Part shown: positions 1 to 8,312 of the stretch, one piece after another
Layout: the number at the start of each line of letters is the position of its first letter
How positions within the stretch are numbered: the stretch's first letter is position 1
Assembly (NCBI GenBank): GCA_947649125.1
Contig: CANSQL010000027.1
Coordinates: 1 to 34,160, forward strand
Reading direction: 5' to 3'
Source: an uncultured Erysipelotrichaceae bacterium
GTDB lineage: Bacteria; Bacillota_I; Bacilli_A; Erysipelotrichales; Erysipelotrichaceae
Length of the DNA: 34,160 bases
The notes under the pieces: model-generated
Database searches by the model: none
What the model saw: the letters and a program-made list of their open reading frames with translations, nothing else
Told to the model about the DNA's origin: nothing
Position numbers and translations under genes: made by a program

Positions 1-72
1 ATATCTTTTGATATTTGAAATTGACGTTTCCTGTTTAGTTTTCAAAGACCGGTTCACACTCACAATGAGTGC
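1..72 (-). promoter_or_regulatory. rRNA leader with box-A-like antitermination motif
   Basis: Read on the minus strand, 36-50 gives GGTCTTTGAAAACTA, the TCTTTGAAAACT motif commonly found in Firmicutes rRNA leaders and spacers (NusB/S10 box-A region). A short hairpin with stem CACTCA/TGAGTG (57-62 with 66-71) lies at the predicted 5' end of the transcript. The assignment relies on the promoter just upstream plus this motif. Confidence 0.65.
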
Positions 73-78
73 TTCATA

Positions 79-107
79 ATGATACCAAAAGATTATTTTT
101 ATGTCAA
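79..107 (-). promoter_or_regulatory. rRNA-operon type sigma-A promoter, reading out of the left edge
   Basis: On the minus strand a perfect -35 TTGACA (102-107) is followed after exactly 17 bp by TATCAT (79-84). It sits just upstream of a leader with the box-A-like antitermination sequence typical of rrn operons, so transcription should start near position 72 and run left out of the window, presumably into 16S rRNA. The promoter is seen directly; the rRNA target is inferred because no rRNA gene is inside the window. Confidence 0.8.
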
Positions 108-461
108 CAACTTTTTTAATTTTTTTGTTATAATCCGTCTGATATCGTAATAACCTTTAAAACAAGGCCTACAGTATCGTTAAATACACCATACTGTTTG
201 CTGCAATTTTTATCAAAATACCATCATTTTGCGTAGACGGAGTACCGATTTATAACCACAATCTATTTTTATTACCGCATCGCCTCCCCTCTTATTACCT
301 CTCATCATAATATTATCCCCCACATTCATCCACTCACGCTTTCCATATATATTGTTAAGACCACTCTTTGTTAAGGCCACTCTTTGACAAATCGCAATAG
401 TTTATAAAACAAATACACAGTGCTTGCAGGAAATCGGCACTATATACCGGCTTAGCGCCAA
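108..461. other. Non-coding stretch between rRNA promoter and intron
   Basis: No credible coding frame is seen. It holds an inverted repeat ACAGTAT/ATACTGT (171-177 and 191-197) and a short tandem repeat at 352-386. Its right end is the 3' exon of the group II intron: the original sequence downstream of the XRE terminator resumes at 461 on the minus strand. Confidence 0.6.
352..386. repeat. 16-bp tandem repeat, about 2.2 copies
   Basis: TTGTTAAGACCACTCT (352-367) is followed at once by TTGTTAAGGCCACTCT (368-383), one mismatch, and by the first bases of a third unit (TTG, 384-386). It is non-coding and of unknown role; slipped-strand duplication is the simplest origin. Confidence 0.8.
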
Positions 462-464
462 ATC

Positions 465-515
465 GAGTAGGGTAAATTTAATTACCCTCTCACACCACCA
501 TGCATGCCGTTTTGC
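465..515 (-). ncRNA. Intron domain V/VI region
   Basis: On the minus strand the domain VI stem pairs GAG (491-489) with CTC (467-465) and GGGTAA (487-482) with TTACCC (475-470). This leaves A468 bulged 7 nt from the predicted intron 3' end, where the branch-point adenosine is expected. The preceding helix, CACCG against CATGGTG at roughly 492-519, is the likely catalytic domain V and overlaps the last codons of the maturase. Covariation has not been tested. Confidence 0.6.
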
Positions 516-1807
516 ACACGGTGTTCTATCAATTTCAAAGTATGTTGTTTCGTATAGTAATCTAGGCAACTGACTAATCCTTTTTGGGTTAGTTTTCTTT
601 TACTGATTGCTCTCACTACACATGTTTTCGTTACGACCCATTGATAGTGGTTTCCCATATAAGATGTCTGTCTTGCTAAATCTTTTCCGATTCCAAGTTT
701 CTGTAAGCCCCACTGCCTTTTGCTTGGCACTTTCCACTGCTTCCAGATTATCACTCGCAATCTTGTTCTCAAATGGGCATCTATCTTTTCCATATATGTT
801 TTCATATTACATATCGAAAAATAGTTTATCCACCCTCTGATTACTTGATTCAGCTTTCTGATTCTCTCTTCCATTTTCATAGAGTTTTTCCTTATCGTAA
901 GTCTTTTCAGTGCTTGTTTGAATTTCTTTACACTGCTTTCATGTGCTCGCAATTTCCATGTTTTCGTACTTTTATCGTAGTAGAATCCAAAGCCTAAATA
1001 CTTTAAATCATTAGGCTTCGTGATTCTCGTCTTTGTCATATTGACTTTTAATCCGAGTTTTCTTTCTATCCACGATGTTACACTGTACATCACTCGTTTG
1101 GCACTTGCTTCACTTTTTACTGTAATTACACAATCATCTGCGTATCTTGTGAAATGTAATCCTCGTCTTTCCAGTTCTTTATCCAATTCATTTAACAGAA
1201 TATTACTTAGCAGCGGTGATAAATTTCCACCTTGTGGTGTTCCTTTCTCGCTTTTTTCGTATTTTCCGTTTTCCATGATTCCCGCTTTCAAATATTTTCT
1301 GATTAACGATTCTGTATCTCCGTCATTTATGATGATGTGTACATAGCTCATCAGTTTGTCTTGCGGTATATTGTCAAAGAATTTCTCAAGGTCTATGTCT
1401 ACTATCCATAAATATCCATCATTGATATATTCTAATAGCTTCATGACTGCCATTTCACAACTTCTTTTTGGTCTAAATCCATAACTGCTTTCTGAAAAGT
1501 GTTCCTCACATATAGGACTTATTATCTGTACCATTGCTTGTTGAATAACTCTATCCATTACCGTTGGTATCCCTAGATTTCTTGTTCCGCCGTTCGGTTT
1601 TGGTATCTTTATTCTTTTCACCGGTTGTGGTCGATATGTCCTACTTACGATTTGTTTCTTGATACTTTTCCAGTTGTCTTTAATGTATTGATTCAGTTCC
1701 TCTACGCTCACTTCATCAATTCCTGCACTACCTTTATTGGCTTTTACCTTTTGGTATGCTTGGTTCATGTTTTCTCTGTCAAGTATCTTGTTTAATAACT
1801 CCGACAT
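482..1807 (-). CDS. ltrA: Group II intron reverse transcriptase/maturase (LtrA-like)
   Basis: The 441-residue protein splices its host intron and copies it into DNA at new sites. Reverse transcriptase motifs run from about residue 55 to 280: YGFRPKRSC near 109-117, GTPQGG at 189-194, and the catalytic YADD at 222-225. The maturase X domain follows, with GWINYF at 325-330 and a basic RLRVIIWKQWK segment. The chain ends without an HNH endonuclease domain, as in the endonuclease-less bacterial classes (C to F); mobility would then rely on nicked or single-stranded DNA targets. The start is supported by GGAGAGGAG upstream. The stop codon lies beside intron domain VI, so the gene's 3' end doubles as catalytic RNA. 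All key residues are intact and the frame is unbroken, so activity is plausible. Confidence 0.95.
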   Translation of the reverse strand: MSELLNKILDRENMNQAYQKVKANKGSAGIDEVSVEELNQYIKDNWKSIKKQIVSRTYRPQPVKRIKIPKPNGGTRNLGIPTVMDRVIQQAMVQIISPICEEHFSESSYGFRPKRSCEMAVMKLLEYINDGYLWIVDIDLEKFFDNIPQDKLMSYVHIIINDGDTESLIRKYLKAGIMENGKYEKSEKGTPQGGNLSPLLSNILLNELDKELERRGLHFTRYADDCVITVKSEASAKRVMYSVTSWIERKLGLKVNMTKTRITKPNDLKYLGFGFYYDKSTKTWKLRAHESSVKKFKQALKRLTIRKNSMKMEERIRKLNQVIRGWINYFSICNMKTYMEKIDAHLRTRLRVIIWKQWKVPSKRQWGLQKLGIGKDLARQTSYMGNHYQWVVTKTCVVRAISKRKLTQKGLVSCLDYYTKQHTLKLIEHRVQNGMHGGVRG

Positions 1808-2320
1808 ACTTTGTGTGCTCCTCTCCTTTCCGCTTTTCCATGATTTTTCCTACGTTTATGAGTTCTTGGCTTCATTTACGTTTCCGCTGTTTCTCTGTCG
1901 GACATTCATAGAAAACATACATTTGTGTTGCACGATTGATACGTTCGGTCCTTCAGTGCTTCCACCTACTATGACCTCTGCTGACTTCTCATTGTTCGTT
2001 GTTACTACTCCTCACTGCACGTCGTTCTACGTCTCGCTATTGAGCCAATGAGACCTCACGGGATAAGTCCGTATTCTTTCCTCGTCTACCCTCCTGATTT
2101 ACATACATGGGTTACGGCTATCTTTTGGGCTTCGTTGTTTCTTGCCAACTTGCCCGCCATATATGCCTTATTATCAGGTTTCTGTTCGTAGGGCTACGAT
2201 TTCGCTATGGCTTCTTCTCTCCCATACCTCGCGATATGAAACTTGCCAGTCGCTATTTAGTTCGTTGATAGCTACGCCTTTGTGGACTTCCACCACAGAA
2301 TACGGGCATGCCCGTCATAC

Positions 2321-2345
2321 AAGAAAAGGCAGCGATCCGCTGCCT
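2321..2345 (-). terminator. Rho-independent terminator of the XRE gene, interrupted by the intron
   Basis: On the minus strand AGGCAGCG/CGCTGCCT form a perfect 8-bp stem with a GAT loop (2345-2327), followed by TTTTCTT. It lies 54 nt past the stop of the XRE gene. The intron begins at the next base. Removing the intron would join TTTTCTT to TT at 461-460 and lengthen the T-tract. Confidence 0.85.
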
Positions 2346-2398
2346 GCATAAAACAACTCCATTCTCTGCCCTGTAACTGCCGGACAGCACAAGCCACC

Positions 2399-2737
2399 CT
2401 ACAACTCACGAAAGCACTGTGCCAAATAAAGCAATGCTCGTAAAAAGTACGGCCTTTTCGCTTCGGGTATCGTCCTGGCTATCCCATTCACCCTGGCCTG
2501 CAGTTCATCTGTCAACAATATTTGAATATCCTCTGTCGACAAATGAAACAGTTCATTGATATCAAGCTCCAGTACATCACTGAGCTCATAGAGCTCCTCT
2601 ATAGTAGCTCGCCCTTCTTTACTGATCAGCTTTTCAACCTCTGCCTCACTCTTATCAAGCTTTTCCGCAAGTTCCTTGACTGTCAGCCCCTTTTCCTCAA
2701 TAGCCTTCTTTACCGCATCATTCCATAAGTCGTCCAT
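2399..2737 (-). CDS. XRE-like helix-turn-helix regulator A
   Basis: This is a 112-residue DNA-binding protein. An HTH_3/XRE-like fold spans about residues 8-62, with LTVKELAEKLDKSEAEVEKL as helices 2-3 and the IEELYELSDVLELDINELF helix pair typical of the family. The C-terminal 45 residues (LTDELQARVNGIAR and FLRALLYLAQCF) match in pattern the tail of the neighbouring regulator at 2810-3160, so the two look like paralogues. GGGAGG lies 8 nt before the ATG. The genes are 72 bp apart on the same strand and may be co-transcribed. The target is unknown. The recognition helix is less typical than in the neighbour, so DNA binding is less certain. Confidence 0.8.
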   Translation of the reverse strand: MDDLWNDAVKKAIEEKGLTVKELAEKLDKSEAEVEKLISKEGRATIEELYELSDVLELDINELFHLSTEDIQILLTDELQARVNGIARTIPEAKRPYFLRALLYLAQCFREL

Positions 2738-2809
2738 AGTTCAAACCTCCCTTTAATGCTGCAATAATATCAGAGAAAAATGAACATGTAAACAACACCA
2801 AAGTATGAA

Positions 2810-3160
2810 TCATTGCTTTTTATTTTCATCCTTTAACAGGTCTGCCAAATACTCTACGCCCTTCAAAAATTTCGCATAGTTTTCTTTCTTTACCATACGA
2901 GCCGCTTTATTCACCTTGTATTCAAAGTCGTTATGCAAAATCATGTCCTCGTTATTATATTTCGATAAATCCAAAACCTGCGACAGATTAATCTTGAGCT
3001 TATGACATATCTTGATCATCGTATCAAAATCAGGCTGTCGTTTGTCATTACAGTAAGATGTTACTGTAGTTCTGGCAATATTTAAATCCTTTGCCAATAC
3101 CTCTTGTTTAATTCCCAGCTTTTCCATCTGAAGCTTCATCATTCCACCAAATGTTATCAT
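2810..3160 (-). CDS. XRE-family helix-turn-helix regulator B
   Basis: This is a 116-residue regulator. The XRE domain covers about residues 8-65: GIKQEVLAKDLNIARTTVTS is the helix-turn-helix, followed by PDFDTMIKICHKLKINLSQVL. The C-terminal segment (VNKAARMVKKENYAKFLKGVEYLADLL) resembles that of regulator A downstream and probably forms a small helical dimerisation region. GGAGG sits 6 nt before the ATG, supporting the start. A promoter TTAAAA-17-TATAAT lies about 30 bp upstream. It overlaps an imperfect inverted repeat (CCAAT...ATTGG, 3172-3199) that could be an autoregulatory operator. Function beyond regulation cannot be read from the sequence. Confidence 0.85.
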   Translation of the reverse strand: MITFGGMMKLQMEKLGIKQEVLAKDLNIARTTVTSYCNDKRQPDFDTMIKICHKLKINLSQVLDLSKYNNEDMILHNDFEYKVNKAARMVKKENYAKFLKGVEYLADLLKDENKKQ

Positions 3161-3189
3161 AGTAATCCTCCAATGTAAATATACCTCTA

Positions 3190-3218
3190 ATTATATTGGA
3201 AATTATTACCATTTTTAA
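3190..3218 (-). promoter_or_regulatory. Promoter of XRE regulator B (and probably A)
   Basis: On the minus strand TTAAAA (3213-3218) and TATAAT (3190-3195) are separated by 17 bp, 30 bp upstream of the start codon. The -10 is perfect; the -35 matches 4 of 6 consensus positions. Confidence 0.6.
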
Positions 3219-3515
3219 TCATTTGACGCAGTTTGCGACTATTAATGTTTTGACTCATGTGTTTATGACTGCTTTAAAGCTATTGAGATAGTAAAAACAG
3301 CCATTTTATGTTTGTTTTCTATCAAGCGCTGTCTGCATGTCATACATAACACGAAAGATACAATGCTCACTAGATAATTTCATCACCCGTCATTTTCATT
3401 TTCTCTGTCTCATACCGAATTTTTATGCCGTCGCTATATAAAAAATATCGATTTCATGGTATGATTGTAGCGGTAATGATATGCAGAAGCAATAAAAAAA
3501 GGAGGCAGCGAAGCT
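3219..3515. other. Intergenic region between divergent XRE and 84-aa genes
   Basis: Nearly 300 bp without a credible coding frame. It must hold the plus-strand promoter for the gene at 3516; a TATGAT hexamer at about 3460 is a possible -10, but no good -35 is seen. AAAGGAGG lies just upstream of the 3516 start. Confidence 0.5.
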
Positions 3516-3770
3516 ATGAATCGTGTATTTCATATCGTTGATGAGATTTCAAAGGATGTCAATGCCTATAAGGTGATGACAACAAAGGTTGATTTTCATT
3601 GTGAATCGGAAGCAGACGCCAAAAAGATTCAGGAAAATATCACAAGAGTAATGCTGAAGCATTTAGAGGATACTGCTTTAGCTAAAATCACCTATGATTA
3701 TCACGCAGCCGATAAGGTCGTTGAGGTCGTTGTTGACGAGCATGTAAAAAGTAGCGGAATGAGGTTTTAG
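3516..3770 (+). CDS. Small protein of unknown function, 84 aa
   Basis: I do not recognise this protein. It is real by context: AAAGGAGG 10 nt before the ATG, a continuous frame and a strong terminator 44 nt after the stop. The predicted order is a beta strand (VDFHCESE), a helix (EADAKKIQENITRVMLKHLEDT), then two strands (AKITYDYHA and KVVEVVVDEH). Such a beta-alpha-beta-beta pattern suggests a compact soluble alpha/beta fold. There is no signal peptide, membrane segment or cysteine pair. It stands alone, between divergent regulators and guaB, which faces it across a shared terminator. Charge is mixed and slightly acidic. It could be a small ligand-binding or regulatory protein, but nothing in the sequence settles this. 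Confidence 0.75.
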   Translation: MNRVFHIVDEISKDVNAYKVMTTKVDFHCESEADAKKIQENITRVMLKHLEDTALAKITYDYHAADKVVEVVVDEHVKSSGMRF

Positions 3771-3813
3771 TAACAACGGTAGTTTGATATTCATTCTATA
3801 TTTATCGTAAGCT

Positions 3814-3851
3814 AAAAACACGTATCTAATCATCTTAAGATACGTGTTTTT
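3814..3851. terminator. Bidirectional terminator between the 84-aa gene and guaB
   Basis: A perfect 14-bp inverted repeat (AAAAACACGTATCT at 3814-3827, AGATACGTGTTTTT at 3838-3851) has a 10-nt loop. Its flanking A and T runs provide a U-tract on both strands, so it can end both the plus-strand gene at 3516 and minus-strand guaB. Confidence 0.9.
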
Positions 3852-3959
3852 TTATGTTTGATTTTCTCTTAACAGTGAATCGGTGATTATCAATCTTTTT
3901 ATTTCCTATCTCGATTCGCTTATCGCTTAACACTCAAGAGCTTAAAACCCTATGTAGTA

Positions 3960-5474
3960 TTATTTTACTTTTGCGTCAATCGTTTCATCCTTTACGACAA
4001 CATCATGAGCGCCGCCTTCAACAATACTTGTTGATGATACTAAGGTCAGCTTGGCATTTTGCTGCAGTTCCTCGATCGTTAAACAGCCGCAGTTGCACAT
4101 TGTATGTTTGACCTTGCTCAATGTCATTTGAACATTATCTTTTAATGAGCCTGCATACGGCACATAGGAATCCACGCCTTCAACGAAGGAAAGCTTGTTG
4201 GAACCACCCATGTCATAGCGCTGCCAGTTACGTGCTCTGGCACTTCCTTCGCCCCAGTATTCCTTCATATAGGTTCCGTTGATCGTTACTTTTTTCGTCG
4301 GTGATTCATCAAAGCGAGAGAAGTATCTTCCCAGCATCACGAAATCAGCACCCATGGCCAATGCCAATGTAATATGATAATCATGAACAATACCGCCGTC
4401 TGAACAAATCGGAATATAGATTCCCGTTTCCTTATAATATGCATCACGTGCTTTCGCTACATCAATGGTTGCGGTTGCCTGTCCGCGCCCGATACCCTTT
4501 TGTTCTCTGGTGATACAAATGGAACCGCCGCCGATACCGATTTTAATAAAGTCCGCGCCTGCTTCGGCAAGAAAACGGAAGCCGTCCGCATCAACGACAT
4601 TTCCTGCACCTACCTTAACGCTGTCGCCGTATTTCTCACGAATCCATTTCAGCGTTCTCAACTGCCATTCGCTGTAGCCTTCACTGGAGTCGATACACAG
4701 CACATCTACGCCTGCCTCTACAAGCGCAGGCACACGCTGTTCATAATCTCTTGTATTGATTCCGGCACCTACGATATAACGTTTATCTTGATCCAACAGC
4801 TCATTCGGGTTTTCCTTATGTGAATCATAGTCCTTTCGGAATACGAAAGCGACCAAATGCTGATTGTCATCAACGATCGGCAGCTGATTTAATTTATGAT
4901 CCCAAATCAAGTCGTTGCACTCACTCAGGCTCATTCCTTCTTTTCCGCAGACCATTTTCTCAAACGGAGTCATGAATTCAGAAACCTTGGTGTTAGGGTC
5001 CATGCGTGATACACGATAATCTCGGCTTGTGACGATTCCGATCAGCTTACCGTTGGCAGTACCGTCCTCAGTTACCGCCATCGTTGAGTGACCGCTCATC
5101 TCTCTGATTGCCATAATATCCGATAAGGTCGCATCGGGTTTTACATTGGAATCACTGAATACGAAGCCTGCCTTTGTTGCCTTTACACGGCGCACCATTT
5201 CCGCTTCGTTTTCAATGCTTTGTGAGCCGTAAATAAAGGATACTCCGCCTTCTCTTGCCAAAGCACATGCCATTTGCTCGCCTGATACCGACTGCATAAT
5301 CGCCGATACCATCGGAATATGTAAAGACAGAGGGCATTCCTCCTCACCCTTGCGATATTTTACCAACGGGGTCTTTAATGATACGTTTTGCGGTGTTGCA
5401 TCTGCGGAGGAATATCCGGGCACCAACAAATATTCGCTGAAGGTGCGTGAAGGTTCTTCAAATATAAATGCCAT
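3960..5474 (-). CDS. guaB: IMP dehydrogenase
   Basis: This enzyme oxidises IMP to XMP with NAD+, the first committed step of GMP synthesis in the cytosol. The protein is about 504 residues. The catalytic loop [20 protein letters not shown] carries the nucleophilic cysteine at about residue 320. A tandem CBS-domain insert spans about 110-220, the SDGGI phosphate-binding motif follows, and the flap contains the RYD of the Arg-Tyr pair. The usual PMDTVTE stretch is replaced by [11 protein letters not shown] and the loop reads CITRE instead of CTTR, marking a divergent subgroup. The start is taken 9 nt inside the longest frame: the first ATG (5483) directly abuts AAAGGAG with no spacing, whereas the ATG at 5474 has a 9-nt gap. 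It has its own promoter at 5532-5560. Confidence 0.95.
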   Translation of the reverse strand: MAFIFEEPSRTFSEYLLVPGYSSADATPQNVSLKTPLVKYRKGEEECPLSLHIPMVSAIMQSVSGEQMACALAREGGVSFIYGSQSIENEAEMVRRVKATKAGFVFSDSNVKPDATLSDIMAIREMSGHSTMAVTEDGTANGKLIGIVTSRDYRVSRMDPNTKVSEFMTPFEKMVCGKEGMSLSECNDLIWDHKLNQLPIVDDNQHLVAFVFRKDYDSHKENPNELLDQDKRYIVGAGINTRDYEQRVPALVEAGVDVLCIDSSEGYSEWQLRTLKWIREKYGDSVKVGAGNVVDADGFRFLAEAGADFIKIGIGGGSICITREQKGIGRGQATATIDVAKARDAYYKETGIYIPICSDGGIVHDYHITLALAMGADFVMLGRYFSRFDESPTKKVTINGTYMKEYWGEGSARARNWQRYDMGGSNKLSFVEGVDSYVPYAGSLKDNVQMTLSKVKHTMCNCGCLTIEELQQNAKLTLVSSTSIVEGGAHDVVVKDETIDAKVK

Positions 5475-5531
5475 GCTTTCCATCTCCTTTTCTTTTCCCT
5501 GTTTTATGGAACTATTTGAATAGTTTTATTT

Positions 5532-5560
5532 ATTATAAAGATTTCATTATAAAAAATCAA
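5532..5560 (-). promoter_or_regulatory. guaB promoter
   Basis: On the minus strand TTGATT (5555-5560), a 17-bp spacer and a perfect TATAAT (5532-5537). The leader to the start codon is about 50 nt, and I see no purine-riboswitch-like fold in it. Confidence 0.75.
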
Positions 5561-5710
5561 GGACTTATGAAAATTTTTTCATCTTTCTGCCAGCGATACG
5601 TTTCGCATTTCAATTCTGCCGATTTATTCTACAGAATTATCTCTTAATGTTCCTATGATTAAGCTCGATTTTTATATCATTCTCTTTATATTTCTTCCTG
5701 TTTTATAATA

Positions 5711-5743
5711 AAAAAACCATAGAGCTTACATACTCTACGGTTT
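5711..5743 (-). terminator. Terminator of the glgCDA operon
   Basis: On the minus strand AAACCGTAGAG pairs with CTCTATGGTTT (11 bp, one G-U) around an 8-nt loop, followed by a T-run. It begins 5 nt past the glgA stop. Confidence 0.9.
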
Positions 5744-5748
5744 GATTT

Positions 5749-7188
5749 TTATAAATGAAGCTCCTTATACAATAAGCAATACGTATAAGCGCTCTTTTCC
5801 CAGCTGACATCGAGACTCATTGCGTTTCTTACCATCAGCTTCCAATCATCCTTACGGTCATAATAAACGCTTACTGCCATGCGTAAAACATCCATCATCT
5901 CGTTGGAGTTGTAATTGTAGAAGCTGAAGCCGGTGCCCTTCTTTTCAAATTCATTATAAGGCTCTACCGTATCCTTCAGACCGCCCGTCTCACGTACAAG
6001 CGGCAGGGTTCCGTAGCGCATACTGATAAGCTGTGATAAACCGCACGGTTCAAACAGGCTCGGCATAAAGAACAAGTCACATGCCGCATAAATGCGATGT
6101 GCCAATGATTCATTATAACCGCAATAGAATGCGATTTTACCGCGGTTGCCGTTCTGCAGCTGTTCCATTTTTTCTTCGATTGCCGCTTCGCCCGAACCGA
6201 GCACTACCAACTGAATCGGTAATGAACATAATGCATCAAGCTGCTCCAACAGTAAATAGAAGCCCTTTTGCCATGTCATACGTGATACCACGCCTACCAA
6301 CATGACATTTTCATCCTCGTTGAGCCCCATCTCTTTTTGAAGCGCTGTTTTGTTTTGCTTCTTGGCCTTTTCCACATTAACACGATTGTATTTATAAGGA
6401 ATTTCCGGATCAGTTTTCGGATTCCAGTATTCCACATCGATACCGTTGACAATACCCCATAAATCGTATTTGCGCATATTTAAGACCATTTCCAAATGCT
6501 CTCCGAACTGCGGTGTTAAAATCTCTTGAGAATAGGTCGGCGAAACCGTTGTTACCTTATCCGCATACAGAATACCGGATTTCATAAAGCTGATGCCGCC
6601 GTCATAACGCACATTTCCGTTGTCAAACAAGCGATAATCAAGCCCTAAGCAGCTATCCAGCATCTCAACGCCGAAATTGCCTTGGAAGGCTAAATTGTGT
6701 ATCGTATAAACATGCTTGATGCTGCGATAGCGTTCATCAAAGCTATGTCCTTCCTTACATAATACCGGAATCATGCCGGTGTGCCAATCATGAGAATGGA
6801 TGATTTCCGGCCAGTAATTCAGTTGGTTCAGCATTTCAATTACTGCCTTTTGGAAGTACGCGAAACGCTCTCCGTCATCCATATATCCATATAGACCGTC
6901 ACGTTCAAAATAACCCTGATGCTCAATAAAGTAATATTTTACATCTTTGACCATTTTGGACCACACATTGACCGGTACCTCGTGGTAGTTGATATTGACA
7001 CTGTAGGATACCTCATGGGTAAATTCATCATGGTATTTCTGTGCTATTTTTAAATACAGCGGAATGACTACTCTTACCTCATGTCCCTTTTTGGTGAGCT
7101 CAAAGGGAAGTGATCCGATTACATCTGCTAAGCCGCCGCTTTTAATGAAGGGAAGCCCTTCAGATGCGGCCATTAATATTCTTGCCAT
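5749..7188 (-). CDS. glgA: Glycogen synthase (ADP-glucose, GT5)
   Basis: GlgA adds glucose from ADP-glucose to the non-reducing end of an alpha-1,4-glucan. It has 479 residues, the normal bacterial length. The N-terminal KSGGLADV (residues 17-24) is the KxGGL nucleotide-sugar loop. The second Rossmann domain carries GVVSRMTWQKGF and the SLFEPCGLSQ motif, which contains the acceptor/ADP-binding glutamate of the GT-B fold. It is the last gene of a three-gene operon; its ATG shares one base with the glgD stop (TAATG), so translation is probably coupled. No branching enzyme (glgB) or phosphorylase (glgP) lies beside it; they must be elsewhere or absent. Confidence 0.97.
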   Translation of the reverse strand: MARILMAASEGLPFIKSGGLADVIGSLPFELTKKGHEVRVVIPLYLKIAQKYHDEFTHEVSYSVNINYHEVPVNVWSKMVKDVKYYFIEHQGYFERDGLYGYMDDGERFAYFQKAVIEMLNQLNYWPEIIHSHDWHTGMIPVLCKEGHSFDERYRSIKHVYTIHNLAFQGNFGVEMLDSCLGLDYRLFDNGNVRYDGGISFMKSGILYADKVTTVSPTYSQEILTPQFGEHLEMVLNMRKYDLWGIVNGIDVEYWNPKTDPEIPYKYNRVNVEKAKKQNKTALQKEMGLNEDENVMLVGVVSRMTWQKGFYLLLEQLDALCSLPIQLVVLGSGEAAIEEKMEQLQNGNRGKIAFYCGYNESLAHRIYAACDLFFMPSLFEPCGLSQLISMRYGTLPLVRETGGLKDTVEPYNEFEKKGTGFSFYNYNSNEMMDVLRMAVSVYYDRKDDWKLMVRNAMSLDVSWEKSAYTYCLLYKELHL

Positions 7189-8312
7189 TAGATGCGATCG
7201 TCTCTTTTCACATATAAAGGATTGCCTGCCTCACCGATCAGTTCCTTTTTACGTACGATTCTTGCGTTTTTATCTACAACGACATTTTCAATGTGTACGT
7301 CCTCACCGATCGTTACACCCGGTGAAATCACACAGTTTTTCACGACACTGCCCTTCTTTACCGTACAGCCACGTCCGATCACGCAGTTTTCTACACTGCC
7401 CTCGATCGTACAGCCGTTAGAAACAAAACTGTTGTTTACGCTGCTTGCCGGATAATATTGAGTCGGACAGGAATCATTGGTCCTTGTATACATCAGCCAT
7501 TCATCATCAAACAGATCCATTGCCTTATCGATATCCAAAAGACTCATATTAGCCTCAAAATAGCTCTTAAAATCATTGATACATGCGAAGAAGCCGCGAT
7601 GTGCCACCGCACGGATATCTAATTCGCTGCACTGGTCGTTGATAATATCTCTGAACCAATATAAGGAGCTTGTATTCGCCGCTTTACATACCAAATCGAT
7701 AAATAAGTCCTTCGCAAGTACATAGGTTTCTAAAGAAATGTTGCGTGATTTATAGTTACCGCGGTTTTTCTCGATTCCAAGCACCCCCTTTTGCTTATTC
7801 AGATTTAATACATCACATTCCATATAAGCTTCCTTGGCGTTATCCACGCTTTGGTATACCATCGTGATATCGGCACCGCTTTCCACATGCTTCTCTAACA
7901 GGTCGGCATAGTCCATACGATAAATCATATGGCTCGGAACTAAAATCACATACGGATAATTCACTTGTTCGATTGCATGCATATTGTACATGTAACAAGC
8001 GATATCATGATTGTAGAAATCGGATTCCACATCACTGCGGGCCGGTAAAATATGCAGCTTGCCGCGCTTAGAGTTGATATTGTAATGACGTCCCGTACCT
8101 AAGTGCTCAATCAATGATCGCGGTTTATTTTTGATATGCACCTGAATGTGGTTTACACCGCTGTTGCTGAGATTGGAAATCGGAAAGTCAATCAGACGAT
8201 AGCGGCCGAGAAACGATATGGCACCTGCCGGACGATAATCCGTAAGTCCCTTGATCTGTACATTTAATCCTTCAAAATTTACTATTCCAAATGCGTTGCA
8301 CATTTCAATCAC
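7188..8312 (-). CDS. glgD: Glucose-1-phosphate adenylyltransferase regulatory subunit
   Basis: GlgD is the 374-residue partner of GlgC in the heteromeric ADP-glucose pyrophosphorylase of Firmicutes. The fold is the same: a nucleotidyltransferase domain ([19 protein letters not shown]) and a C-terminal left-handed beta-helix of hexapeptide repeats ([19 protein letters not shown]). The GGRGTRL pyrophosphorylase signature is missing; the matching N-terminal stretch reads [17 protein letters not shown]. That loss is characteristic of the non-catalytic subunit, which in known systems modulates GlgC activity. The gene overlaps glgC by 4 nt and glgA by 1 nt, so all three should be made from one message. 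Confidence 0.95.
   Translation of the reverse strand: MIEMCNAFGIVNFEGLNVQIKGLTDYRPAGAISFLGRYRLIDFPISNLSNSGVNHIQVHIKNKPRSLIEHLGTGRHYNINSKRGKLHILPARSDVESDFYNHDIACYMYNMHAIEQVNYPYVILVPSHMIYRMDYADLLEKHVESGADITMVYQSVDNAKEAYMECDVLNLNKQKGVLGIEKNRGNYKSRNISLETYVLAKDLFIDLVCKAANTSSLYWFRDIINDQCSELDIRAVAHRGFFACINDFKSYFEANMSLLDIDKAMDLFDDEWLMYTRTNDSCPTQYYPASSVNNSFVSNGCTIEGSVENCVIGRGCTVKKGSVVKNCVISPGVTIGEDVHIENVVVDKNARIVRKKELIGEAGNPLYVKRDDRI

Larger units (their letters stand above)
462..2320 (-). mobile_element. Group II intron with encoded reverse transcriptase/maturase
   Basis: This is a retroelement of about 1.86 kb on the minus strand. The right boundary (intron 5' end) is placed at 2320, where GTATGACGGG begins directly after the T-tract of a rho-independent terminator; it resembles but does not exactly match the usual GUGYG start. 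Then comes about 500 nt of structured, non-coding domain I-IV sequence, the maturase gene, a domain V-like hairpin overlapping the gene's 3' end, and a domain VI hairpin ending GAT at 464-462. The 3' end fits the AY rule and a bulged A lies 7 nt from it. A candidate EBS1 (AAGAAA on the minus strand, 2138-2143) could pair with TTTCTT at the end of the 5' exon. Ends are inferred, not mapped. Confidence 0.8.

Noticed and set aside
1737-2351. Plus-strand open frames over the intron 5' part
   Set aside because: They run antisense to structured group II intron RNA, lack ribosome binding sites and resemble no protein.
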